A DNA stretch of 64,000 nt from Paraliobacillus ryukyuensis (lineage in GTDB: Bacteria > Bacillota > Bacilli > Bacillales > Amphibacillaceae), in assembly GCF_003315295.1 (NCBI RefSeq), contig NZ_QNRI01000001.1:62001-126000 (forward strand), written 5' to 3'. The notes beneath the pieces were generated by a model. It did no database searches and was not told the origin of the DNA. It saw only the letters and a list, made by a program, of their open reading frames with translations. A program made the translations under genes and the position numbers. This document shows positions 46,955 through 56,885 of this stretch, piece after piece; positions within the stretch are counted from its first letter, which is position 1, and the number at the start of each line of letters is the position of its first letter.

Positions 46955-48232
46955 ATGAAGAAGAAATATTTACATATACTAATTGGTGATATGGAAGTTA
47001 ATCGAGATTTAAAATTACTGCTCACGATTGGCGGCTTATACGCATTAGCGACTTTTTTGTCCAACACATTCGTTAATATTTATTTGTGGAAACAAACAAA
47101 TGATTATGTTGCGATAGCCGTCTATAACTTGTTTATTTACATTTTACAACCAATAACGTTTATTGTTGCTGGTAAACTAGCCAAAAAAGTTGATCGCGTA
47201 TTAGTTCTCCGGTTAGGGGTTAGTACGTTAGCGATCTTTTTTTTGACTGTGCTTATTGTTGGGGAAAAGGCCGCTAATTTTAATATGTTGCTCGGGGCAT
47301 TGCTAGGGATTGGTTATGGGTTCTATTGGCTAGCTTTTAATGTGTTAACATTTGAAATAACCGAACCTGAGACAAGAGATTTTTTTAATGGGTTCCTAGG
47401 ATTGATGCAATCATTTGGCGGCATGATTGGTCCTATTATCGCTGGTTATATCATTTCTCAGTGGGATAGTTCGCAAGGATACACAATAATTTTCACAGTT
47501 TCTTTCTTTTTATTTATTGGAGCAGTAACATGTAGCTTCTTTATTAATCGTCGTAGAGCCGAAGGGAAGTTTTTTTTCAAACGAATTGTAACTGAGCGTC
47601 GACATAATAAGAATTGGCGTCGTATTTTATATGCGCATGTTTTGCAAGGGTTACGAGAAGGTATTTTCGTTTTTGTTATTTCTATTTGGGTTTTTATCGC
47701 TACAGGCAGTGAATTAGCTTTAGGTACATTCAATTTAATTTTTTCTGGTTTTTCTTTTCTATGTTATTATGCAGCTACCCGAATCATTAAACCACATTTA
47801 CGAAAGCGATCAATCTTTATTGGTGGTTTAATACTTTTTTTAGCGCTCTTTATTATAATTGCAAAATTAAATTATACAATACTCTTAATATATGGCGGTA
47901 TCATTGGTATTGCTTATCCACTTTTTACAGTGCCATATGCCTCACTTACTTATGATGTCATTGGAACCGCTTGGAAAGCAAAAGAGTTGCGAATTGAATA
48001 TATTGCTGTCAGAGAAGTCTTTTTAAATATTGGTCGCGTTAGTTCGATCATATTATTCCTAATTTGCATTCAACTTGCTCCACCCGCTTCAAGTATACCT
48101 GTTTTATTAATGTTGCTAGGTGGCGGACATTTCTTTGTATATTTTGTGATTAAAGGAATATCCTTACCTTCTTTGTCGAAAAAAAGCCCACCTACTGTAA
48201 AAGGAGACATAATCTCTCATGAAAATCGTTAA
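46955..48232 (+). CDS. yqgE: Major facilitator superfamily transporter (YqgE-like)
   Basis: A 425-residue protein with about 12 hydrophobic segments. The motif GKLAKKVDRVLVLRLG in the first cytoplasmic loop corresponds to MFS motif A, with EPETRDFFNGFLGLMQSFGG later. The ribosome site is AAGGAGACA. B. subtilis has yqgE between sodA and pbpA, as here. The substrate cannot be told from sequence. Confidence 0.85.
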   Translation: MKKKYLHILIGDMEVNRDLKLLLTIGGLYALATFLSNTFVNIYLWKQTNDYVAIAVYNLFIYILQPITFIVAGKLAKKVDRVLVLRLGVSTLAIFFLTVLIVGEKAANFNMLLGALLGIGYGFYWLAFNVLTFEITEPETRDFFNGFLGLMQSFGGMIGPIIAGYIISQWDSSQGYTIIFTVSFFLFIGAVTCSFFINRRRAEGKFFFKRIVTERRHNKNWRRILYAHVLQGLREGIFVFVISIWVFIATGSELALGTFNLIFSGFSFLCYYAATRIIKPHLRKRSIFIGGLILFLALFIIIAKLNYTILLIYGGIIGIAYPLFTVPYASLTYDVIGTAWKAKELRIEYIAVREVFLNIGRVSSIILFLICIQLAPPASSIPVLLMLLGGGHFFVYFVIKGISLPSLSKKSPPTVKGDIISHENR

Positions 48233-48279
48233 ATTACATGTTATAATGATAACAGCAAATTAATAGGGGGAAACATGTA

Positions 48280-50394
48280 ATGGGGAAAAAGAAAAAAACG
48301 AATAGATCACAAATTCCCTTCCGTTTAAATATATTATTTATCTTTGTATTTTTGTTATTTTCTTTACTAATTTTACAACTCGGTGTTGTGCAAATTCTAA
48401 ATGGAGAAGAAGCACAAAAAGAAATTGATCAAACGGAAAGTTCACGTGCTTATATTTCTGTTCCTAGAGGGTTGATGTATGATCGTTTCGGAAAATTGAT
48501 ATTAGATAATGAGTCGACGCGTTCAATCACATATACCCCTCCCAAAAATGGACATAGTGCTGAGGAACGATTAAATATAGCAAAAAAATTAGCAACTTTT
48601 ATTACAATGGAAGAAGATCAAGAAGCGCTAGCTTCGATGATTCGAGAAAGAGATAAAAAAGAGTATTGGTATTTGTTTCATGCAAAAGAAGCTGCAAAAC
48701 GTTTAAGCGATAAAGAAAAGGAAATGGACAGCGGTGATCAATACCAAGCGATGTTGGACAAGATTAAACAAGAGGACTATAACGAGTTTGATTGGTCAGA
48801 CCCTAATCTGTTAAACGTAGTTGCGATTAAGAAAGAATTAGATGCTGCAACAGAATTCACACCACATATTGTAAAAAATGAGGGTGTAACTGAAAAAGAG
48901 TATGCTATGGTCTCTGAGCACCTATATGAATTAGAAGGTATTGATGCCACAATTGACTGGAACCGAGTATCTAAAGTGGAGGACACGCTTTCTACATTTA
49001 TTGGTAACATTAGTACAACTGATCAAGGTATTCCGCAAGATAACGAAGATTATTACTTAACACGTGGCTATAGTCGTAATGACCGTGTGGGTACTAGTGG
49101 ATTAGAAGAAGAGTATGAAGAAAATCTTAGAGGACAGAAAAAGGTTGTAGAATTTACAACCAATAACAATAATGAAATTGTTGGTCAAAAAACCATTAAT
49201 GACGGACAAAGCGGAAATGATCTCGTCTTAACGGTTGATATTGAATTGCAGCAAGCAGTTGATCAAATTGTACAAGAAGAGTTAGAAAAATATATTGAAT
49301 CGAATCCATACGAGAATCGATTTATGGAAGATGCTATGGTGGTCATGATGGATCCTCAAACAGGCGAAGTGTTAGCTATGTCTGGTGCTGCTTATGATAA
49401 AGAAAAAGGCGAAGTCTATGATGAAGGTTATCGAACTATCTATAACACGAATGTACCAGGATCAGTAGTGAAAGGTGCTACTGTTTTAGCAGGATTAGAT
49501 TCAGGGGTGATTAGTCCAGGTGAACATCTATATGATTCTCCAATAAAAATTGCAGGCTCTCGCACAATTAGTTCTTACAAAAACATGGGGTCGATTAGTG
49601 ATATACAGGCTATTGAAAAATCATCGAATATTTACATGTCAAAAATTGCAATTCGTTTAGCTGGTGCGGATTATCAAGCGGGTCAACCTTTACGAAACTT
49701 TGACTTTTCCGCTTTTCAAACTTTACGAAACTACTATAGTCAATTTGGATTAGGTGTGGAAACCGGCATTGATTTACCATATGAAGCGCCAGGTTTGATT
49801 GGTTCCAGTCCAAATGCTGCTAACCTGTTGTTTCTTGCTTTTGGTCAATATGATACGTACACTACATTACAATTAGCACAATATGTATCTACAGTTGCAA
49901 ACGATGGTTATCGCGTTCGGCCGCATTTAGTTAAAGAAATACGTCAAGCGAATGGGTCGAAAGAAAAGCTTGGTCCAGTTGTGAATACAATTGAAACAGA
50001 CGTGTTAAATAAAATTGAAATGAAACAAGATTATATTGAACGTGTGCAAACTGGATTTAGACGCGTGATAACACAAGGAACCGCTAGTAGTCAATGGAGC
50101 AGTAATTCCCATCAAGTTGCTGCGAAAACTGGTACAGCGCAAAATATGGTATCGACCGATAATGGTTTAAAAGAAACTTATAACCTCTCTTTAATTGGTT
50201 ATGCACCATACGATAATCCCGAAGTTGCTTTTGCCATCATTGTCCCACGAACTGGTACAGGGAATGATCAACATGGTATTCACCATAATATCGGTAATAA
50301 AATTATTAATAAGTATTTCGAACTAAAAGAAAAACGTTCTGAAGGACAATCAGATGATAATTCAGATCAATCTACAAACGCTCAAAGTGAATAG
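48280..50394 (+). CDS. pbpA: Class B penicillin-binding protein 2A
   Basis: This 704-residue transpeptidase has one N-terminal membrane anchor (about residues 13-35) and a dimerisation domain (YISVPRGLMYDRFGKLILDN). The transpeptidase motifs are SxxK (SVVK, near 394), SxN (SSN, near 448) and KTGT (near 616). PbpA is the elongation-specific wall transpeptidase needed for rod shape and spore outgrowth in B. subtilis. It lies upstream of the pst operon, as there, but with its own terminator. Confidence 0.95.
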   Translation: MGKKKKTNRSQIPFRLNILFIFVFLLFSLLILQLGVVQILNGEEAQKEIDQTESSRAYISVPRGLMYDRFGKLILDNESTRSITYTPPKNGHSAEERLNIAKKLATFITMEEDQEALASMIRERDKKEYWYLFHAKEAAKRLSDKEKEMDSGDQYQAMLDKIKQEDYNEFDWSDPNLLNVVAIKKELDAATEFTPHIVKNEGVTEKEYAMVSEHLYELEGIDATIDWNRVSKVEDTLSTFIGNISTTDQGIPQDNEDYYLTRGYSRNDRVGTSGLEEEYEENLRGQKKVVEFTTNNNNEIVGQKTINDGQSGNDLVLTVDIELQQAVDQIVQEELEKYIESNPYENRFMEDAMVVMMDPQTGEVLAMSGAAYDKEKGEVYDEGYRTIYNTNVPGSVVKGATVLAGLDSGVISPGEHLYDSPIKIAGSRTISSYKNMGSISDIQAIEKSSNIYMSKIAIRLAGADYQAGQPLRNFDFSAFQTLRNYYSQFGLGVETGIDLPYEAPGLIGSSPNAANLLFLAFGQYDTYTTLQLAQYVSTVANDGYRVRPHLVKEIRQANGSKEKLGPVVNTIETDVLNKIEMKQDYIERVQTGFRRVITQGTASSQWSSNSHQVAAKTGTAQNMVSTDNGLKETYNLSLIGYAPYDNPEVAFAIIVPRTGTGNDQHGIHHNIGNKIINKYFELKEKRSEGQSDDNSDQSTNAQSE

Positions 50395-50418
50395 AAAGCA
50401 TAATAAGTTCAAAGAAGG

Positions 50419-50449
50419 AAAAGCTACAAGTAGTAGCTTTTCTTTTTTT
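50419..50449 (+). terminator. Terminator after pbpA
   Basis: AAAAGCTAC and GTAGCTTTT pair over 9 bp with a 5-base loop, followed by CTTTTTTT. Confidence 0.88.
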
Positions 50450-50470
50450 GTTTCGACAAAAGATCATCAA

Positions 50471-50524
50471 TTTACACAATCTTTACATTCAGTTAACCAC
50501 AAGTTTATACAAAATCGTTATGAT
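50471..50524 (+). promoter_or_regulatory. Pho box and promoter of the pst operon
   Basis: TTTACA, TTTACA, TTAACC and TTTATA begin at 50471, 50482, 50493 and 50504, an exact 11-bp period as required for tandem PhoP dimers. A -10 TATGAT lies at 50519-50524 with no good -35, typical of PhoP-activated promoters. It indicates induction on phosphate starvation. Confidence 0.85.
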
Positions 50525-50579
50525 GAACTTGTGGCCTAAAGAGCCAAGCCCAAACAAAAAAATTAGGGGGAAACATTTT

Positions 50580-51530
50580 ATGAAGAAAATGAAATTAGTC
50601 GGTTTCGCATTATTACTAGTCTTAACAATAGGCTTCCTTGCTGCGTGTGGTAGCGGTGAAGATGGTGATTCTAGTAGTGAATCAGAAAACACAAATACGG
50701 AAAGCACAGAAGATGCAGGGAATGCTGATTCTGAAGGAACTGCTTCTGGTACATTAACTATTTCTGGTTCAAGTGCAATGCAACCACTTGTTGCTGCTGC
50801 AGCAGAACAATTCATGAGCGAAAATCCTGATGCAGACATACAAGTGAATGCTGGTGGATCTGGTACTGGATTAAGTGAAGTTTCTGAAGGTCAGGTTGAC
50901 ATTGGTAATTCTGATGTCTTTGCTGAAGCTAAAGATGGTATTCCTGCTGATGAACTAGTAGACCATAAAGTAGCGGTAGTTGGAATGACAGCTGCAATTC
51001 ACCCAGAAGCTGGAGTGGAAGATATTTCTAAAGAAGATCTAATCAAAGTTTTCACAGGAGAAATTACTAACTGGTCAGAGCTTGGTGGAGCAGATCAAGA
51101 AATCACACTAGTAAATCGTCCAGATTCTTCAGGAACTCGTGCTACCTTTGTTGATTTCGGTTTGGATGGAGCAACTCCTGCTGAAGGTGTAACAGAAGAT
51201 TCTTCTAACACAGTACGCCAAATTGTTGGAGACACTCCTGGAGCAATTGGATACTTAGCATTCTCTTACTTTACAGATGATTCTGTTGTAGCAATGTCAA
51301 TTGATGGCGTAGAACCAACAGACGAAAATGTACAATCTGGTGATTTTCCAATTTGGGCTTATGAACACTCTTATACGAATGGTGAACCAGAAGGTTTAGC
51401 AAAAACTTTCTTAGATTACTTAATGAGTGATGAAGTGCAAAATAACATTGTTCCTGAACAAGGTTACATTGCAGCTTCAAAAATGGAAGTGCAAAGAGAC
51501 GCAGAAGGAAAGCAAACTGAAGCTAACTAA
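50580..51530 (+). CDS. pstS: Phosphate ABC transporter, substrate-binding lipoprotein PstS
   Basis: This 316-residue protein has a lipoprotein signal peptide (lipobox LAAC, Cys near residue 23) and an acidic Ser/Glu-rich linker. The phosphate-binding fold follows, with SGSSAMQPLV, AGGSGTGLSEV and RPDSSGTR containing the phosphate ligands. It captures phosphate outside the membrane for PstCA. I chose the ATG at 50580, nine bases after TTAGGGGG; longer frames begin before it, across the Pho box. Confidence 0.96.
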   Translation: MKKMKLVGFALLLVLTIGFLAACGSGEDGDSSSESENTNTESTEDAGNADSEGTASGTLTISGSSAMQPLVAAAAEQFMSENPDADIQVNAGGSGTGLSEVSEGQVDIGNSDVFAEAKDGIPADELVDHKVAVVGMTAAIHPEAGVEDISKEDLIKVFTGEITNWSELGGADQEITLVNRPDSSGTRATFVDFGLDGATPAEGVTEDSSNTVRQIVGDTPGAIGYLAFSYFTDDSVVAMSIDGVEPTDENVQSGDFPIWAYEHSYTNGEPEGLAKTFLDYLMSDEVQNNIVPEQGYIAASKMEVQRDAEGKQTEAN

Positions 51531-51563
51531 TAATAAATAAAAGATATAGAAATTATGCTGCTA

Positions 51564-51595
51564 ATTAGGGTGAATGTAGATGCATTTGCCCTAAT
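51564..51595 (+). terminator. Stem-loop between pstS and pstC (attenuator or mRNA stabiliser)
   Basis: ATTAGGG (51564-51570) and CCCTAAT (51589-51595) form the base of a hairpin extended by AATG/CATT. It lacks a strong T-run. It may raise pstS over pstCAB in the message, as described for the B. subtilis pst operon. Confidence 0.5.
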
Positions 51596-51619
51596 ATGCC
51601 TATTTTTAGGGGTGAAAAC

Positions 51620-52558
51620 ATGAAGGATGAACAAACTATCACAGCTGTACAACAACGATTACTTAAAAGTAGACAAGGGAAAGCTAAAAAAAATGAATTT
51701 ACTGGTCGGTTTATCGTTACAGTAGCAGCAATTATTATGATAGTAGCAACAATATCTATTACTATTTTCCTGGCAACAAAGGGTTTGCAGTCCTTTTTAG
51801 TAAGTGGTGTAAGCCCAATTGAGTTTTTAACCAGTACTGATTGGAATCCTACTGCAGATGAAAATCCATCATTTGGCGCGTTTCCGTTTATCTTTGGAAC
51901 ATTAGCTGTTACTTTTTTATCTGCTTTAATCGCTGGTCCCATTGGGATTGGTGGTGCTATTTTTATGTCTGAAATCGCACCTTCTTGGGGCAAAAAAGTA
52001 CTTCAGCCCGTTATCGAATTGCTAGTAGGGATTCCCTCAGTCGTTTATGGATTCATAGGCCTTACAGTACTTGTACCATTTATGCGTAATACATTTAGTG
52101 GAGCGCAAACTGGTTTTAGTTTATTATCAGGTGTCATTGTATTATCAGTTATGATCTTACCAACAATAACTTCGATAGCTACAGACGCGATGATTTCATT
52201 ACCTAGCAATTTAAGACAAGGTTCGTATGCATTAGGCGCAACGCGTTGGCAAACGATTAAGAAAGTATTAATACCTGCTGCAATACCTTCACTATTAACT
52301 GCAATTGTATTAGGTATGGCAAGAGCATTTGGTGAAGCTTTGGCTGTTCAAATGGTGATTGGAAATGTAAGAGCAATTCCAGACTCAATTTTAGAACCCG
52401 CAGCAACGTTAACAACAATTATCACATTGAATATGGGACATACAACGTACGGTAGTGTGGAAAATAACACACTATGGTCAATGGGACTTGTATTATTAAT
52501 TCTATCATTTATTTTCATTTTAATTATCCGTTATCTTTCCAGTAGGAGGAAGCTATAA
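51620..52558 (+). CDS. pstC: Phosphate ABC transporter permease PstC
   Basis: A 312-residue permease with six transmembrane helices and the inner-membrane-component motif, read here as RQGSYALGATRWQTIKKVLIP with GMARAFGEALAVQMV. The ribosome site TAGGGGTG lies before ATG 51620, and an upstream in-frame ATG at 51596 precedes that site. The stop overlaps the pstA start by one base. Confidence 0.95.
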   Translation: MKDEQTITAVQQRLLKSRQGKAKKNEFTGRFIVTVAAIIMIVATISITIFLATKGLQSFLVSGVSPIEFLTSTDWNPTADENPSFGAFPFIFGTLAVTFLSALIAGPIGIGGAIFMSEIAPSWGKKVLQPVIELLVGIPSVVYGFIGLTVLVPFMRNTFSGAQTGFSLLSGVIVLSVMILPTITSIATDAMISLPSNLRQGSYALGATRWQTIKKVLIPAAIPSLLTAIVLGMARAFGEALAVQMVIGNVRAIPDSILEPAATLTTIITLNMGHTTYGSVENNTLWSMGLVLLILSFIFILIIRYLSSRRKL

Positions 52559-53445
52559 TGAACAGCAAAGTATCAGACCGGATTGCAACAGGGGTATTCG
52601 TTCTATTAGCATCCATAATTGTATTATTATTAGTAAGTTTGTTTGGATACATTTTGGTTCGAGGTGTACCACATATATCGCTTGATTTCTTAACAACAGA
52701 GTCAAGTACAGTTAGTGCTGGTGGCGGTATCCGTGATCAACTGTTTAACTCATTTTATGTTTTATTTATTACCATGCTTATTACTGTGCCTTTAGGTGTT
52801 TGTGGTGGTATTTACATGGCTGAGTATGCAAAGCCTGGTAAATTAACTAATTTTATTCGTTCATGTATTGAAATGCTTGCATCATTACCATCTATTGTTG
52901 TTGGGATGTTTGGACTTTTAATTTTTGTAAATACATTTGATTGGGGTTACTCCATTATTGGTGGTGCCTTAGCACTTACCATTTTCAATATCCCTACCAT
53001 GGTACGAGTGACAGAAGACTCCATTCGTTCTGTGCCGGGGGAATTGAAAGAAGCTAGTCTAGCATTAGGAATTACCCATTGGCATACGATAAAAACGGTT
53101 ATCTTACCAAGTGCGTTTCCTGGAATATTAACTGGTGCGATATTAGCAGCAGGAAGAGTTTTTGGTGAGGCAGCTGCATTACTATTTACAGTTGGTTTAT
53201 CTACACCTCGTTTAGACTATGGTAATTGGAATCCATTTTCAGAAGATTCTCCTTTAAATTTAATGCGACCAGCTGAGACATTATCGGTTCATATATGGGC
53301 TACGAATACAAATGGTATTATCCCAGATATTGATGCTGTTTCTGCAGGTGCTTCCGCCATCCTAATTTTATCCGTGCTTTTATTTAATTTGATTGCTCGA
53401 TGGTTAGGTAGCGTCATTCATAAGAAGTACACAGCAAGTAAATAA
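52558..53445 (+). CDS. pstA: Phosphate ABC transporter permease PstA
   Basis: This 295-residue permease with six transmembrane helices carries GELKEASLALGITHWHTIKT and AAGRVFGEAAALLFT, the ABC permease loop that docks on PstB. It pairs with PstC to form the channel. Its start overlaps the pstC stop (TAATG), and AGTAGGAGGAAGC is the ribosome site. Confidence 0.95.
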   Translation: MNSKVSDRIATGVFVLLASIIVLLLVSLFGYILVRGVPHISLDFLTTESSTVSAGGGIRDQLFNSFYVLFITMLITVPLGVCGGIYMAEYAKPGKLTNFIRSCIEMLASLPSIVVGMFGLLIFVNTFDWGYSIIGGALALTIFNIPTMVRVTEDSIRSVPGELKEASLALGITHWHTIKTVILPSAFPGILTGAILAAGRVFGEAAALLFTVGLSTPRLDYGNWNPFSEDSPLNLMRPAETLSVHIWATNTNGIIPDIDAVSAGASAILILSVLLFNLIARWLGSVIHKKYTASK

Positions 53446-53467
53446 CATGATAGGGGGCTATTAAGTT

Positions 53468-54295
53468 ATGTCACGTTCAATTACATTAGAAATACCTGAA
53501 CAAAAGTCTGAAGAAGTAAAAGAGAATAATAAAGCAACCGATATAGTTTTAGATATTAAAGACTTAAGTGTTTATTATGGGGAGAATCAAGCAGTAAAGC
53601 ATGCCTCTTTTCCAGTTTATAAAAACCAAGTTACCGCACTGATAGGACCATCCGGTTGCGGTAAGTCAACTTTTCTTCGAACAATTAATCGAATGAATGA
53701 CTTGATTCCGATTGCTCACAATAAAGGCGAAATTGTCTATGAAAATGCTGTTAATTTATTATCTGATGAAGTGGACATTATTGCATTACGTAAAGAAATT
53801 GGAATGGTATTTCAAAAACCAAATCCTTTTCCAAAATCAGTCTACAATAATATTGCACATGCACTGCGGTTTTATGGCATTACCAAAAAGAAAGAGTTAA
53901 ATCGTATTGTGGAAGAAAGTTTAAAAAAAGCTGTGCTTTGGGATGAAGTGAAAGATAGATTACACGAATCAGCACTTGCTCTATCTGGTGGTCAGCAACA
54001 ACGTTTATGTATTGCACGTACGTTGGCGATGGAGCCTAATCTATTACTATTGGATGAACCAGCTTCAGCATTAGATCCTGTATCCAATGCAAAGATAGAA
54101 GAACTTATATTACACTTGAAAGAAGATTATTCAATTGTCATTGTTACACATAATATGCAACAAGCTTCTCGTATTTCCGATAAAACGGCATTTTTCCTTA
54201 ATGGAAATGTTGTTGAATATGATGATACGAAAAATATTTTCACCAATCCAAGTAAAAAAGAGACGGAAGACTACATTTCCGGTAGATTTGGTTAA
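53468..54295 (+). CDS. pstB: Phosphate ABC transporter ATP-binding protein PstB (copy 1)
   Basis: This 275-residue ATPase has Walker [10 protein letters not shown] (near residue 60), the Q-loop [10 protein letters not shown], signature LSGGQQQRL, Walker [14 protein letters not shown] and H-loop VTHNMQQ. It powers phosphate import. A 25-residue N-terminal extension precedes the fold. It is about 60 percent alike to the next gene by eye, the two-ATPase layout also seen in B. subtilis (pstBA/pstBB). Confidence 0.95.
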   Translation: MSRSITLEIPEQKSEEVKENNKATDIVLDIKDLSVYYGENQAVKHASFPVYKNQVTALIGPSGCGKSTFLRTINRMNDLIPIAHNKGEIVYENAVNLLSDEVDIIALRKEIGMVFQKPNPFPKSVYNNIAHALRFYGITKKKELNRIVEESLKKAVLWDEVKDRLHESALALSGGQQQRLCIARTLAMEPNLLLLDEPASALDPVSNAKIEELILHLKEDYSIVIVTHNMQQASRISDKTAFFLNGNVVEYDDTKNIFTNPSKKETEDYISGRFG

Positions 54296-54310
54296 TAGGG
54301 GGCGTTAACT

Positions 54311-55081
54311 TTGGAACTGGCAGAAAAAGATGCAGTATTTAACATTTTTGATATGAATTTATGGTATGGCGACTTTCAGGCGCTTCATAATCTTCATTTC
54401 TCGATTAAAAAAAATGAAGTTACAGCTATCATCGGTCCTTCTGGTTGTGGAAAATCTACTTTTATTAAAACCTTAAACCTAATGATCAATATGGTACCAG
54501 GAGTTAAAATGTCTGGAGAAATCAAATATCAAGATAGGAATATTTTACAAGGTTCGGTTGATTTAGTGCAATTAAGAAAAGAAATAGGAATGATTTTCCA
54601 AAAGGGTAACCCTTTTCCTCAATCTATTTATAATAATGTAGCTTACGGACCAAGAATTCATGGGATAAAACAAAAGAAGAAATTGGATGAAATCGTTGAA
54701 CAATCACTAAAAGATGTAGCATTATGGGAAGAAGTGAAGGATAGATTAGATAGTAATGCTATGGGTTTATCTGGTGGTCAACAGCAACGATTATGTATTG
54801 CTAGAGCTATTGCAACAAAACCAGATGTAATTCTAATGGATGAACCAACGTCTGCTTTAGACCCGATCTCTACATTAAAGGTTGAAAAATTAATCACAAA
54901 ATTAAAAGAAGATTATACAATTGTCATTGTTACGCATAACATGCAACAAGCAGCTCGCGTTTCTGACAAAACGGCCTTTTTCTTAAATGGTGAGATTGTT
55001 GAATTTAGTGACACAGATAGTTTGTTCTCTAATCCGAGTGATAAGCGGACAGAAGAATATATAACAGGTAGATTCGGATAA
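54311..55081 (+). CDS. pstB: Phosphate ABC transporter ATP-binding protein PstB (copy 2)
   Basis: This protein of 256 residues starts at TTG 54311, about nine bases after AGGGGG. Walker [10 protein letters not shown] (near residue 40), Q-loop [10 protein letters not shown], signature LSGGQQQRL, Walker [14 protein letters not shown] and the final YITGRFG are all intact. It is probably an alternative partner for PstCA. The pair arose by tandem duplication that is old in bacilli. Confidence 0.94.
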   Translation: MELAEKDAVFNIFDMNLWYGDFQALHNLHFSIKKNEVTAIIGPSGCGKSTFIKTLNLMINMVPGVKMSGEIKYQDRNILQGSVDLVQLRKEIGMIFQKGNPFPQSIYNNVAYGPRIHGIKQKKKLDEIVEQSLKDVALWEEVKDRLDSNAMGLSGGQQQRLCIARAIATKPDVILMDEPTSALDPISTLKVEKLITKLKEDYTIVIVTHNMQQAARVSDKTAFFLNGEIVEFSDTDSLFSNPSDKRTEEYITGRFG

Positions 55082-55111
55082 TATGAACGAACAAACTGAA
55101 GGAGGCGCGTA

Positions 55112-55771
55112 ATGGTATCAAGACCACATTTTGAGTCAGAAATAGAAAAGATTAATGAAAAAGTAATCGCCCTTGCAGAAGGGGCGAAAAAGCAATTACA
55201 AGATTCAGTTAGAACATTGTATGATAAAGATATTTCAGCAGCCAAACACGTAATAAAAGCGGATGAAAAACTGGATAAAATGGATCTAGATATTAATGAA
55301 TCGGTAATTCTCTTAATTGCTAGACAACAACCAGTTGCATCTGACTTGCGTAAATTAATTGTTGCATTAAGAACTTCTGCTGACCTAGAACGGATGGCAG
55401 ACAACGCGAAAAATATTGCACGCGCAACAACACTTTTGGGTGATGACCATAACTTATTGATCCACCCTTCGATCCATGATATGCGTGATGTAGCACTTAG
55501 AATGATAGATTTAGCTATGGAAGCATATCGTCAAGAGGATATTTCACTTGCAAAAAAATTATCTGAATTAGATGATATAATTGATGGAATGTATTCCAAT
55601 ATGTTAAGAGAGTTATTAGAGGAAACCGCAACTGAACCACAAAAGATACAGTTAATTATGCAGTTAGCCTTTAGTGGTCGATATATCGAGCGTTTCGGTG
55701 ATCATTTAACCAACATTGCAGAGAATATAATGTATTTAGTTAAAGGACACTTGCCGGATTTAAACGAATAA
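55112..55771 (+). CDS. phoU: Phosphate signalling regulator PhoU
   Basis: A 219-residue helical protein of two PhoU repeats with the metal-binding motifs ADLERMADNAKNIA (near residue 90) and IERFGDHLTNIAENI (near 190). PhoU links Pst transport to PhoR signalling. The ATG follows GAAGGAGGCG. It ends the pst operon and is followed by a terminator shared with the leftward genes. Confidence 0.95.
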   Translation: MVSRPHFESEIEKINEKVIALAEGAKKQLQDSVRTLYDKDISAAKHVIKADEKLDKMDLDINESVILLIARQQPVASDLRKLIVALRTSADLERMADNAKNIARATTLLGDDHNLLIHPSIHDMRDVALRMIDLAMEAYRQEDISLAKKLSELDDIIDGMYSNMLRELLEETATEPQKIQLIMQLAFSGRYIERFGDHLTNIAENIMYLVKGHLPDLNE

Positions 55772-55772
55772 T

Positions 55773-55828
55773 AAAAAGCACAAGGAGTGAGTAAGCGCTA
55801 TGCTTTCCACTTTTCTTGTGCTTTTTTT
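55773..55828. terminator. Bidirectional terminator after phoU / yqzC
   Basis: AAAAAGCACAAG (55773-55784) and CTTGTGCTTTTT (55815-55826) form a 12-bp stem with a long internal loop, T-runs on both strands. Confidence 0.85.
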
Positions 55829-56333
55829 AATCGTTCTGCCCTGTAATCGTAGCTGCAATTTCATCGATTGACATTTCACTTGTTAATTCAAATGTTCCTA
55901 TTTGAATGCTGGTTGCATAATCATTTTTATTTAAAAACGAAATAAGCGCATTTTCATCTTCTATGATACTCGCATTGGCCAATACGCCAGCAATCTCTGA
56001 GATGGTCATCCCAGATTCGATGTGAAGTGAATAGATGCGAATTTCTTTAGGAGGAGTTTGCTGTTCCTCAGAAGGGCTTGTCTCCTCATTATCATTTTCT
56101 TGATCTTGATCTTTTTGTTTTTGATCGGCAGTATTTTCTTCTTCTGGTTGTTGCTCTGCAATACCTTCAACAGTATAACCTTGCGCTTCGAGTTCTTGTT
56201 TCATTTCTTCAGTAGATAAGGTACCGGTTTGGTTATCTTTTAGCTCTTTGTCATTATCTAGCATATAAAAAACACCCAATAGAACTGTTGCTGTTAATAA
56301 ACCTAAGGCGAAAGAACGTAATATTTGTTTCAT
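55827..56333 (-). CDS. yqzC: YqzC-like protein with YceG/MltG-type subdomain
   Basis: A 168-residue protein with an N-terminal membrane anchor (about residues 5-25) and an acidic linker rich in Gln/Glu (about 35-90). Its C-terminal domain (IESGMTISEIAGVLANASII, SIQIGTFELTSEMSIDEIAA) matches the LysM-like substrate part of MltG. The catalytic part of MltG is absent. It overlaps yqzD by one base, and B. subtilis has yqzC-yqzD after phoU in the same way. Confidence 0.8.
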   Translation of the reverse strand: MKQILRSFALGLLTATVLLGVFYMLDNDKELKDNQTGTLSTEEMKQELEAQGYTVEGIAEQQPEEENTADQKQKDQDQENDNEETSPSEEQQTPPKEIRIYSLHIESGMTISEIAGVLANASIIEDENALISFLNKNDYATSIQIGTFELTSEMSIDEIAATITGQND

Positions 56334-56695
56334 TAGTTAAAGCCTCTATCCTGTTTTGAAAATTGATTTACGAGTGTTTGCACATCGTATTCGCTTAAAT
56401 TCGTTAACTTGGCTATTTCCGCGACTGTTTTTCCGGATTTAGCTAACTGTTGAATTTTTCTCATTGTAGGAGTTTGATTCGGATTCAGTAAATCGGCCGT
56501 ACTTATTTCTTCTGTTAATAGTTCTTCTTCCAAGATTTTGATTTTTTTCTTCATTTGATAGGTATCTTGTAGCATTGTAATAGATAGCTGCTCAATTTGG
56601 TTTTCAATCTGCTTAAAACGGTCATTTGCAAAAAAGGATAAAATTAATAATATCATTCCAACAACAGCTAACCCAATTATCATGTATAGTAGCAC
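56333..56695 (-). CDS. yqzD: YqzD-like membrane protein
   Basis: This 120-residue protein has one transmembrane helix (about 2-22), a coiled coil (about 28-62) and a short C-terminal helix-turn-helix-like region (QLAKSGKTVAEIAKLTNLSE). The start follows GGAGGGAACATAG. It is the first gene of the leftward pair with yqzC. No function is established; the HTH-like end may bind protein rather than DNA. Confidence 0.8.
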   Translation of the reverse strand: MLLYMIIGLAVVGMILLILSFFANDRFKQIENQIEQLSITMLQDTYQMKKKIKILEEELLTEEISTADLLNPNQTPTMRKIQQLAKSGKTVAEIAKLTNLSEYDVQTLVNQFSKQDRGFN

Positions 56696-56885
56696 TATGT
56701 TCCCTCCAATATGTTACACTCTAGTTATAACACAACCAGTTAGCAATGAACAATATGTAAAGAAAATTTTTAGCACCTTAATGTTAAGCGAGTACTTGAA
56801 TTATAACAAGATATTTGATAATATAATTAAGTCTGTGATTTAAATTTTAAAATTGAAGATAGTTGAATAGTTTGGAGGGATAACG

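Noticed and set aside
50448-50579. Longer N-terminus for PstS
   Set aside because: It would translate through the Pho box and -10 region. The ATG at 50580 starts a perfect lipoprotein signal peptide with its own ribosome site.
53468-55081. The two pstB genes as a recent duplication
   Set aside because: They differ widely at the nucleotide level, and the same two-copy layout exists in B. subtilis, so the duplication is old.
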